Source: Flabesymbios commensalis
Lineage: Eukaryota; Annelida; Polychaeta; Terebellida; Flabelligeridae
DNA: 64,000 nucleotides
Direction: 5' to 3'
NCBI GenBank assembly: GCA_964017125.1
Contig: OZ024914.1
Location: forward strand, 30,439,149 to 30,503,148
Shown: positions 24,955 through 33,686 of the stretch, in pieces
Layout: the number at the start of each line of letters is the position of its first letter
How positions within the stretch are numbered: position 1 is the stretch's first letter
Notes under the pieces: model-generated
Told to the model about the DNA's origin: nothing
Databases searched by the model: none
The model's input: the letters and a program-made list of their open reading frames with translations, nothing else
Made by a program: the position numbers and the translations under genes

Positions 24955-25730
24955 TTGATTTGTGTCTTTCATAAACGATTCTAAGTTTACATCTCTTCTG
25001 ACCTTTTGTGGCAGAGAGTTCCATACGTAACAATGCGATTCAAATAGCTCTTTCTAAAACGCTCGGTTTTACAAAAAGGCACTTTCGTGAGGAATCCTTC
25101 ATCTGTCGAGCGGCAGGTACACCGGTCAATGTTGTTTGAAAAAATACATATTTTAAAATATAGACTTCGTATTTTCCATTAAGGCACTTCCAAAAAACTA
25201 TTATGTCATTTCGCTCTCGTCTCATTGATAAAGGAAATATGTTATTTTTCAAGAGTTGTTCCTTGTAGCTATCAGCTAAAAAATACATATGTATTTAGTC
25301 ATTAACTGTTGAACCCGTTCCAACAGGCACACGTAATTGAAACTTATTCCTCTCCATAGTGGTGTACAATATTCTAGTATTGGACGTGCACAATATAACA
25401 TTGATTTCCTTTGCCAGGAAGCGTGTCATCCCAGTGTACGTTTTATCAGACCGCATACTCTATTAGCTTTGATGACAATTTCGTTTATGAGGCTTCCAAA
25501 ATAGTGTCTAGTCAACATTAATTCCAATGTCTAATAGTTCTGTCACCCGTTCAAGTAGCACACCGTTCATCTTATAGCAAAAAATACAGGGGATTAATTA
25601 TTGATAATGGTAATACCATGGCATTTTAATACATTAAAGTTCATCGGCCACTTTTTAGACCAATAACAAGTTATCAATATCTTCTTGAAAATCACAACAA
25701 TCGTTTTGACTGTTAATCATATCAGTCTGG
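24955..25730 (-). pseudogene. LINE reverse transcriptase 3' half, degenerate
   Basis: Minus-strand pieces in order: DFQEDIDNLLL and LNVLKCHGITI; a block resembling YLG..L; KANRVCGLIKRTLG; ARPILEYCTPLWRG; NYVCLLERVQQLMTKYI; an 82-codon open part (25040-25288) with NIFPLSMRRERNDIIVFWKC and GKYEVYILKYVFFQTT; then NRIVTYGTLCHKRS. RPxLEYxxxxW and LExVQ are the usual landmarks after the LINE reverse transcriptase palm. Upstream domains are absent; several frame breaks. Confidence 0.8.
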
Positions 25731-26401
25731 TGGAAAAGGAACGAATGGATCATTGTTTATTTTACGATCGATGTAACGTTAACTTCCAGCTGTGCCATAG
25801 GAAATGCTCTTTTTAATGTGTGTTTTCAGCTCAAGCTGATGGCTACTGTCTCGATGTTCACATAATCATTTTTCTACAAAAGTCTTCATTTGCTGCCGGC
25901 TAAAATGTTCTGTTCTAAGTCACAATCAATATTGATTCTCCCTAGGTGTAGGAGTCTTTCCTTAGAGCAGAGTACTATGCTCATTATTGTATTAGTGGTA
26001 TCTGGGAACATACCATGTTTTTTCAAAGATACAGTTAAGGTGATCATAATCATCTTTCTCCAGCTTACTTCTTGTGCACTCACTGTCAGTGTAGTAATCA
26101 TTTTGACGTTCATCAATCATTTTTATGTATGATAATTCTCAAATTATATGATAACTGTCATCTACTCGGGTCATAATATCTTCGGGTTATACCTAGTAAG
26201 CCAACACTCATTTGGGTTCAGCCATTCAGTACTTTGGTCAACTGAAACTTGATTGAAACGTCGATCACGGCAAACGCTATTAAATTACGACAAAGTGGCG
26301 CAGATGAGAATGCTGACCATAGTCATGTTGTTCCACCAAAATTAAGCATTTGGGTCATCAAGCGAAAATAGGTATCAGAACTCACTCATTCTGGTTTGAA
26401 A

Positions 26402-26514
26402 TTATTTGTTATATTTGTCCGCTGTTAGTGTTTCAACCAGCTGCACAATGTATTCAGCATCAACAGATTTGCTGTCATCTGAGGGTTCATCTTTTTTAAT
26501 AGCATCACCTTTGT
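26402..26514 (-). CDS. Candidate terminal exon of an unidentified gene
   Basis: After an acceptor-like TTTTCTAG (26515-26522 on the minus strand) an open frame of 37 codons reads KGDAIKKDEPSDDSKSVDAE, then YIVQLVETLTADKYNK and a TAA at 26402-26404. The charged, low-hydrophobic composition looks like a protein C-terminus, unlike the Lys/Asn/Ile-rich random frames around it. I recognise no family, there is no strong polypyrimidine tract, and a frame this short can occur by chance. Confidence 0.2.
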
Positions 26515-26897
26515 CTAGAAAATTATTGTGGGATTAGCAGCTTGAACTGCGAGTTTTTGAACCCTAATTAGCGCATATTATTTTTGCAATCATAACATTG
26601 TTATGTGGTGATTGTCACTAATATAAATGTCAGTAAAATAAATTCTTATTATAGAGCTTCAGATGACACCAAACATGAATATAGCCACACCTGAACGATT
26701 CCACCAGATACCACCATCTCACAGTCTGACACGTTACGTTTACATTTCGTAATTAAAGCTACAATCTGCAAAGCTGCAAACTAGCAGAAGTCGACATGCT
26801 AGCATTTTTTACATGAACACAAGCAATCAAAAAAGATTTAGTCACATGTTTACGTTTCAGACAGCCCGGGCGGCCATTTTGGATATCCTAATTTAAA

Positions 26898-27000
26898 GAC
26901 ATTTTGAGGCATTTTCACGCTTGGCATAGGTCTACACAACATTTGGGTTTGACAGTATATCCAACAGAACTATCCGAAAAAACACTGTATGCCATAAATT
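26898..27000 (-). repeat. Dispersed repeat, arm 2 of an inverted pair
   Basis: Reverse-complement partner of 23236-23345. On its distal side lies CCCGGGCGGCCATTTTGGAT, echoed more weakly by AAGGCCGCTGCC near 23475, so the shared segment may extend beyond the clear core. Confidence 0.65.
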
Positions 27001-27011
27001 ACCACAATTTG

Positions 27012-27085
27012 CCTCCAGCAAGAGTGGGGTTCGAGCCCGCGATCTCTGACTTTCTAAGCAGGTAGCTTTAACCACTGCAACAGAG
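27012..27085 (-). repeat. tRNA-like sequence (SINE head or tRNA pseudogene)
   Basis: On the minus strand a box A-like TTGCAGTGGTTAAAGC and a good box B GGCTCGAACCC are about 35 bases apart, with CCTGCTTAGAAAG between them. The acceptor arms do not pair, so this is not a working tRNA. The same head recurs at 45291-45366 and 58002-58077, supporting a SINE family. Confidence 0.65.
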
Positions 27086-27560
27086 CCCCGGGGGCGGGGG
27101 GGGGGGGCACTTCCATACTTCTGAGTACTGGGGATGTGCCGCTGGACAGGGTGCCTTTTTGAGCTTCCAGCTTTGGCACAGGGTGTCTTTTTTGGGCTTC
27201 CGGAATTGGGACAGGGTCCTTTTTGGCGCTTCCATCTATGGGCACCCGCTTAGCATGTATTTTGCTGATTTTTCAGGCCATTATCAGCCGAATTCCATCA
27301 CATTTTTCGGCCTAATAGCCTCAAAATGTTACAAACAAATGTTAAAGAGCTTAAAAAGACCAAGAAACATGAAATATATTGATAGTAATAACACCATAAG
27401 CCGATCAATAAATTCGGTGGTTATTTCCAAATTGGGACAGGGTGTCTTTTTAGCCGCAAGGCGAATTGGGACAGGGTCAGGTTTTGAACATGACGGAGGC
27501 ACACCCCTACCCATTTTCAAAGCGAGTACCTCCCCCCCCCCCCCCCCCCCGGGAACAGGG
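27086..27560. repeat. Repeat bounded by a G-run and a C-run
   Basis: It begins with about 12 G (27096-27108) and ends with about 18 C (27533-27550). Between them GGGACAGGGT(G/C)TTTTT recurs at about 27145, 27177, 27208, 27433 and 27468, with GCTTCC between copies. The symmetrical ends suggest a foldback or TIR element; I do not know the family. A partial relative may lie at 8139-8280. Confidence 0.6.
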
Positions 27561-27599
27561 CCCCCGCCTTCTTGGTTGTAACCCCTCTAAAGTTATCTT

Positions 27600-27946
27600 A
27601 TTGAAATTTTATCCTTTTAAAGTTGTATCTCGCGACCGCGACCCAAAACTTTAAGCGGATGAAAATTACTCATTTGTGTTTAATTTAAGACCAAACATTT
27701 GCAAATCTTGATATTTAAGCACTCATTTCATTCACAACAACTGTGATTAAACCTTAAAATAAAAACAGTTTACAATTAGGCCTATAGGCCTAGATTCTAG
27801 GCCTACTTGTGCTCAAAGTGTTAACGCTAAGGTATGATAATAGCGGCTTTCACAGACCTCTGAACTTCTTTTTTCTCCGAACTAGGTATTTAATTCAGAT
27901 TTCAAAGAAACTAATGTTTCTTCTTCGTCCACTCATAAAGATTCAA
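27600..27946 (+). repeat. Duplicon copy 0, segment 1
   Basis: It aligns with 39838-40130 of copy A and 61575-61900 of copy C (shared words GACCAAACATTTGCAAATCTTG and GGTTTCAAAGAAACTAATG, given here without their variants). It stops at TTCGTCCACTCATAAAGATT where the 5.1-kb element begins. It is more diverged from A, B and C than they are from each other, so it is the oldest copy. Confidence 0.85.
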
Positions 27947-28126
27947 TATTGGGTGACTTCAGAAAAAATGGCTAATTATGTATTTCCCAGCATATACCGC
28001 TAAGAAGTGGTCAATGTCTTAGGAAATCGTCTTGGAATATATACCCTGGTGATAACATTTAGTGGTGAAAAAATTATGGAAATACATACAGCCATTACAA
28101 TAATATGCTCAATAATGTTGCCAAAA

Positions 28127-28141
28127 TGTCAGGAGTGCAAC
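28127..28141 (+). repeat. Internal 15-mer, copy 1
   Basis: TGTCAGGAGTGCAAC, identical to copies at 28521-28535, 28687-28701, 29048-29062 (minus), 32107-32121 and 32479-32493. All lie within the 5.1-kb element, and I noticed none outside it. Spacing is irregular (394, 166, 361, then about 3 kb, then 372 bases). Repeated subterminal words are known transposase-binding sites in hAT, CACTA and other DNA transposons, which is the likely role here. Confidence 0.8.
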
Positions 28142-28520
28142 ACTTTTCGCGTGACAAATAAAACAGTCCTTTACTTCGCAAGTTGGATGGATCTAAAACT
28201 GTGGCCTTAACGTAATAAAATGGTCTATTTTATCTGAGTATTGTGTGTTTCGAATATTTTATCCCAATGCCAATTCATCATTTTATGTTTTGATCAGACT
28301 GTGTAATCTCAAAACAGTTGTAATGGCTAAAATGAAAATACCAACAAATATACTGACTCTATGATGCCGGGCTAATTATACTGTATAGCACCATTCAACA
28401 CGTAGACTAAACTATTAGTTATGTTTCAACTACATGTTAGCTTGTATTTCGTACTTGCACTACTTTCATAAATGTCTTGATATAGTCACAAGGGGGATTT
28501 TTGTAAGGCTACACCCCATA

Positions 28521-28535
28521 TGTCAGGAGTGCAAC
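28521..28535 (+). repeat. Internal 15-mer, copy 2
   Basis: TGTCAGGAGTGCAAC, exact; preceded by CATA and followed by AACAATC, so the match does not extend. Confidence 0.8.
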
Positions 28536-28686
28536 AACAATCTTAAATACCACATTGCTTCTAAAAATGAAATGTCATGATTTATATTATTTTCTATTTC
28601 AGTGGAGACTGACAGCTAATGTCAGATGACTATCATAAACTTTTCAAAGTTTTCAATCTGTGTGCCACAGTTCACTAAAACCAGCA

Positions 28687-28701
28687 TGTCAGGAGTGCAA
28701 C
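28687..28701 (+). repeat. Internal 15-mer, copy 3
   Basis: TGTCAGGAGTGCAAC, exact; followed by ATTACAC, similar to ATTATTAC after copy 6. Confidence 0.8.
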
Positions 28702-29047
28702 ATTACACATGGCTTATTTAACTTAAACCTTCAAAGTCATTTACTCTCATTCAAATCATCAAAATTTGATGGAAATCTGTTATCGTTGCTCATGAAGTTT
28801 AATATATATAATTGTTTATAATCCAGGCAGTAAATATATAACATTTTGCATTCACAATGATTGCTTAAATTCGCTGACCATGTCTAGTGTGTGTTTCGGC
28901 TCATACCAAGTATTTAGTTTTATATAATTAGGCCCAATACTAAGTGCATACAACCAACATCTATGAAGAACATAGACGCAGTCTTTAATAATTATTAGTA
29001 TAGTCTATTATGGCATACATGGCTTCTGCCATATTCCCATGCGGCGT

Positions 29048-29062
29048 GTTGCACTCCTGACA
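29048..29062 (-). repeat. Internal 15-mer, copy 4 (inverted)
   Basis: GTTGCACTCCTGACA on the plus strand, the only inverted copy and the innermost of the left group. Confidence 0.8.
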
Positions 29063-29286
29063 TAGCCTACCGTATTATCCCTAATAAGCGAGCGGGTGCG
29101 GCCCCACAGTTGGGGGAGGACGGATTTATTATGTGAACTGAAATCGTCAATTTTTTTTATTAATTTTCACGTTATTTGGTCACTGTAGCACGCAAATATA
29201 ATCTCAGAAATAGGACAGTAGGCCATCAGTTTTAGAAATCATGATTATATGGGCCTGACCTGGTAAGGCAGTCCTGCATGTCTGCA

Positions 29287-29540
29287 CATCCAGCAATGCT
29301 GGTCAACCATCGTCCGGGTAGACCCAGCATTAAATGAGCTTTTCTACAGCATCAACTCTGGGCCAGTTTCGTAGATGCTGGCCCATCATTGAACCAACAT
29401 ACTGCCAGCATCACTGTCATACTGACATGAGCACGTGTCACTGCCTTCCAAGCGGGCATGGTTTGGTGACCTGGTGCTGGCTCAGTGTTGGGACAGCGAT
29501 GTAGATGGTAGGCCGGCATTGACCCAACATTGGATTAGTG
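29287..29540. repeat. Clustered TA-type MITE cores
   Basis: At least two palindromic cores (GGGCCAGTTTCGTAGATGCT with GGCCCATCATTGAACC; GTTGGGACAGCGATG with GGCATTGACCCAACATTGG). Termini are degraded. This is part of the interior of the 5.1-kb element. Confidence 0.55.
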
Positions 29541-29827
29541 TCCCATAGTTTCTGTGTTGGTGACTATTTAAAACACGCGCCTTATGAATTAGCCTTGACC
29601 CATGAATTTATTTATGTCAGGTAGCTAGCTATCTGTCATTCACGTTCACAATTATTACCCTCACTTTAAACATGTTAAATGTTACAGCGCTGGCAGTTTT
29701 ACTACATTTTTCACATGTAGCTCGACTGAGACATGTATGGGTTAATAGTAATATGTATAGTGAAAGTAATCATGGTAATAGGAACAATTTCATTGTAATA
29801 GTAATAGATCGTGAAAAAATGAAATAG

Positions 29828-30674
29828 GGGTATCTCGAAAACCCCCTCGACCCCCTCGACCCACGACCCTCGACCCACGACCCTCAACTTAATTAAGAAA
29901 AAGTTTTTGTTTGTTTATATAATTATAACTTTTGTATAATAATACTATTCGGGAAACTTATATAGGCCAACTGTGATGCTAACCTAGCTATCAAGTGATG
30001 TTGGCTGACCGTCTGCTACGCTGGTCCAGCATTCACCCGACGTTGGTTTAATGTCTCTTGTTTACTGGGTGGCCACCGCTTGGCGCGATAATACACAATA
30101 AAACTATAGTTTTATGAATACACATAGACCTACAGCTGGCCAAACACATTTTAATGTTGGATCACTGCTTACGACGCTTTCCTAACTTTATAAGCATGAG
30201 ATTGAATGCCTCTTGTTTTTTTGGTGCGTAAAAAAACACTTGCCAGTCATATCACCGCATATCACTCGTCAGCTTCATTCAGTCACACGCATTGGCACCG
30301 GCATCGCAAGTGGTGGGCCAGCGTTACAGACGTTGGGCCAGCCTGAATCCAACATTGGTTCGATGCTTCGTGCTTGCTGTGCTTAGCTATCATTGGACTG
30401 GAACAATGTTGGGCCAGCGTTAATGTAAGACATTGGTGGGACTCAGATGGCAGTCTATAAGCCTAATCAAGTGCCGCATAATTATATTGCGTATCGTGCC
30501 TCTCCTCAAAATATACATGAGGCGTTCAGCCAATGTTAGGCCAGCGTCGCAGACGGTGAGCCAACATTGACCTGATATTGTTTCCCGAATTTTATAAATA
30601 GACTATAAAAGAAAAAAAAGTCGAGGGTCGTGGGTCGAGGGGCGAGGGGGGTCGAGGGGTTTTTCGAGATATCC
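29828..30674. mobile_element. 847-bp TIR element with 9-bp target duplication, nested in the 5.1-kb element
   Basis: Flanked by perfect ATGAAATAG at 29819-29827 and 30675-30683. Ends begin GGGTATCTCGAAAACCCCC and, inverted, GGATATCTCGAAAAACCCC, and continue for about 60 bases through repeated CCCTCGACCCACGA words. A 9-bp duplication fits Mutator-like (9-10) or Merlin-like (8-9) elements. The interior contains several TA-type MITE cores (30000-30060, 30300-30380, 30525-30585) and no long frame. Confidence 0.85.
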
Positions 30675-30839
30675 ATGAAATAGTAATACTAGTTTACAGA
30701 TGGTCAAGTAATATATAATAGCAAATATAGTGTATAATACACCATACAAATGTGTGTAATTTAATACGTTGTGCAGTGGTGCCACATATTGATGGGAGTT
30801 GGAACTACGATTCGCTGAGTAAATCATCATATAAAACAA

Positions 30840-31227
30840 GAGAGAATAATACCCCTTTAACCGCTCAATATACAATAGCATTTTTGTAGGTTTGATGGAT
30901 TTGGCAATATCTTTGAAATATTTATTTTTGAAACGGGAATTAACCACTAAAGCCGCAGATACAGGCATGTAAATCATCTTATTAAAAACTAGAACAGGAG
31001 TTCCCGAGGCCCGGCTTTAGTCTGTAGTGCCATAGACAAAAAATCAGCTTAATATTTTCTGAAGTAAAACATAGGCCCTAACAGTATTTTCCTCATAGGC
31101 CAGAATCCTAAATGTTCAGGATATAATCAAATATTGTTCAATACTTCATTAGTAAAATCTCTGATATAATAAGGAAAGAACCAAGGAGACAATTTAAAAT
31201 ATACCTTCAACGTGTATTCCTTCCACC
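30840..31227. other. Interior of the 5.1-kb element, no gene
   Basis: AT-rich. A 124-codon minus-strand frame starts here (30977) and runs into the right TIR of the nested 847-bp element (30603). It is Tyr/Leu/Ile-rich without domain features and crosses the element boundary, so I treat it as chance. Confidence 0.4.
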
Positions 31228-31670
31228 ACTATCGCCGGTGCTGGCCAAACATTCATTCAATACTTGCCTACGATGTAACGCATACTGAGGATGTAGGCCT
31301 ATCCACCAAATTCCAGTTCAATGTTAGGCCAGAGTCATAGACCATTGCTGGATCAATGCCGGTCAATCGTCTACGACGCCGGCCCAAGTCTAATCCATCA
31401 TTGGGTCTGCTGTATACTTCGCGCAAACACGTGGCATTCACCCAATGCTGTTTAAATGTTGACCCACAGTCTTCGACGCTGGCCCGACATTGAAACAGCA
31501 TTGGGTGATTGTACCATGTTTTTTGACCGCTGCATGCTGGTGACTATGCGGGTGACGCTTTACCATCTCGGCGCCAGAAACAACAGATAACTCGATACAT
31601 TGGCCCAATGCTGATGTAATGCTGGGCCACTATCTGGGACGCTGGGCCAACATTATTCCAACCAAAACTC
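31228..31670. repeat. Cluster of TA-type MITE cores
   Basis: Four cores (31310-31345, 31360-31400, 31440-31505, 31600-31665) carry CAATGTTAGGCCAGAGTC, CGTCTACGACGCCGGCCC, GTTGACCCACAGTC and CTGGGCCAACATTATTCC. They are probably successive insertions or an internal amplification. Confidence 0.6.
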
Positions 31671-32106
31671 TTTAAGCTCTAATCACTATATTTAATCGTG
31701 GAGGTATATTTTTCTGAACACTTTTCAAAGATGAAAGTCCTTAACCAAGGGACCTCAAACGTTATATTGCACATGTTCATAAGGACTGGTGTACAAAAAT
31801 GTCAACCGCTTCCCACACACAGCACCCCTCAATCCCCTAAATAGGACACACTCAGGTAAAATAAACTTAATAGGCTACTGGCCTTCGGCCGGGCTAAATA
31901 GAGATTAAACTGTCTTTAAAATGTCAAATACAAATTCTAGGCACAGGACGGGAGGAGGTACCCAGCAAACACAATAAATTGATCCAATGCTGGGTAAGGT
32001 TCATGTTGGACCATTGTCGTGGTACCGATTATTTTGAGGTAGGCCTATCAATCAGCAAAATTTGACATCTTTTTAAAATATGAACCAATGAATGTGCTCC
32101 ACTATG

Positions 32107-32121
32107 TGTCAGGAGTGCAAC
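32107..32121 (+). repeat. Internal 15-mer, copy 5
   Basis: TGTCAGGAGTGCAAC, exact, about 0.92 kb from the right end. Confidence 0.8.
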
Positions 32122-32478
32122 AATTTACACCTATACTTCAATGTTGCTCATAATGTTCGAAATGAATGATTATACTGTGTATTGAAAAATACGTCGTTCT
32201 TTGTGTTAGCATTTGAGGCATTTTTATTATGATATTTAATTTTAAAAAACATAGACATCGTAATTCCGCTATTAGTCACCTTATGTATGTGACGTAATTT
32301 ATAATTGCATTATTCCCACTAGTACTTAACGTTTTACTACATGTAAGTAAGCTGTACATTTAGCATAATATATCACCATTAACTTAATGTTCTTATTTAA
32401 ATTTGGAGATAAGAAGGGAGGGACAGAACTAATTACCATCTACTGATTTACACAATGATACATTTTATCCATAGAAAA

Positions 32479-32493
32479 TGTCAGGAGTGCAAC
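32479..32493 (+). repeat. Internal 15-mer, copy 6
   Basis: TGTCAGGAGTGCAAC, exact, about 0.55 kb from the right end. Confidence 0.8.
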
Positions 32494-33043
32494 ATTATTA
32501 CATAAGTTAAGTTAGCAAACTGAAAACGTCGCTACGCAGCTATACATCATACTATAACCTCAAAATTGTGTATGTAGATACACACAGTTATTATCTAGCT
32601 GGGGAAAAAAGTTTTATAAGCAGTGAGACCGCATATTACATTTAAGGTGAATATTTCCTTGACATGTATGCCAGTTTTATAGGAAATTACCATAAAAATA
32701 AACTTTTTTTTGTGTGTGTCTGTTTGGATACATAATAATCAGCAATATATTGTATGGCTATCCTTATTCCATCAAATAAACATACTTAGGAAACCATGTG
32801 TGGTAATTTTCTGCTATTTTACCTGGGATGTGAGTTTCAGAATATTTTCAATATTTTCGAGGTTTTATCTTGATGAAACATGAGATAAATAAAATTGGTC
32901 AGTTAGAACGTGTTTCCTTCATTAATTTCATATATTCCAGGATGTTGACAACATATTCTGACACAAATGAAACTGAAAATACCATTTTGAATTTTCACCC
33001 CTCCCGTCACGTTTTTAGCCATTTTTTCTGAAGTCACCCTATT

Positions 33044-33684
33044 GTGACCCAGGTGTAGTTTCCTCGACCCTAAACTACCAGGGTCAGTTGTGACATCAGC
33101 ATAAACATAGGCCTAACCTATGGCAAGATGTTGATGGTCAAATGTTGACCGTGAAAATAATTGTATAGCATTCCAAAATATCAGGTCTTATTTTCACAAT
33201 TACCGCGAAACAAGAATTATATTACTTACCAAATGATCTTACTTCAAAAACACACAACAAAATTCCAACAAATTTTCAGGGATGCTTTGTGGAAAATGAA
33301 AATATGATCCGAAAAAAAATTCGCACAACAATCATATTGAACAGCAGCCGAGGAAATTGAAAAGGGTCAGGTGAAACATATTGATTACTGATAGGCCTAC
33401 CTTTTCTATTTTTAGGCTATGACCTAGCTTATGGCCTATAGGCCCTATAGGCCTATCATTTTGTATTTGTCTACCCGAAAGAAATTAAACACTCCTGCTA
33501 TGAAATGACCTGCTGTCAGACTTGTGCTATCTAAATTTTATGCACGCTAAAATCGTCTGAGACCAATTTCGCGAAATATTTTAGACGCGAACCTAAAATA
33601 AATGGGAATTGTTGTTATGGAGCTATAACTGTGACGTCACAAATTAGACTATATATAGGCCTATTGTTTTTTCTTCTTGGTAAC
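33044..33684 (+). repeat. Duplicon copy 0, segment 2
   Basis: It resumes the homology with copies A (40135-41345) and B (50440-55025): GTAGTTTCCTCGACCC, ATGGCAAGATGTTGATGG, ATTGTTTTTTCTTCTTGG. Relative to A it lacks about 600 bp in the middle (40490-41100 of A) and has no LINE. It ends at the left TIR of the 2.7-kb element. Confidence 0.85.
33632..33684 (+). promoter_or_regulatory. CRE plus TATA-like motif (copy 0), severed from the putative exon
   Basis: TGACGTCA at 33632-33639 is followed by TATATATAGG and a T-rich run TTGTTTTTTCTTCTTGG. In copies A and B the same order leads within about 100 bases to a conserved splice donor. Here a 2.7-kb transposon separates the parts. Confidence 0.25.
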
Positions 33685-33686
33685 AT

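Larger units (their letters stand above)
31672..33014. other. Right part of the 5.1-kb element, no gene
   Basis: It holds a TA-type MITE left end at 31966-32020 (CCCAGCAAACACAATAAATT) and 15-mer copies 5 and 6 (32107-32121, 32479-32493). The rest is AT-rich with stops in all frames. Confidence 0.6.
27951..33039. mobile_element. 5.09-kb non-autonomous TIR transposon with internal 15-mer repeats
   Basis: Perfect 25-bp terminal inverted repeats (27951-27975, 33015-33039) start GGGTGACTTCAGAAAAAATG. Both flanks carry TATT (27947-27950, 33040-33043), a likely 4-bp target duplication. The element splits copy 0 of the local duplication; its flanks continue across it as in copies A and B. No transposase frame is present. 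Six perfect TGTCAGGAGTGCAAC words lie in its outer kilobases and an 847-bp element is nested inside. Superfamily unknown. Confidence 0.85.

Noticed and set aside
27012-27085. Functional tRNA gene
   Set aside because: Box A and box B are recognisable, but acceptor and anticodon stems do not pair and the copy belongs to a repeated family.
30603-30977. 124-codon minus-strand frame
   Set aside because: Crosses the right end of the 847-bp element; composition is that of random AT-rich DNA.
28127-32493. CRISPR-like spaced repeats (six 15-mers)
   Set aside because: Spacing is irregular from 166 bases to about 3 kb and one copy is inverted; they are confined to a transposon.
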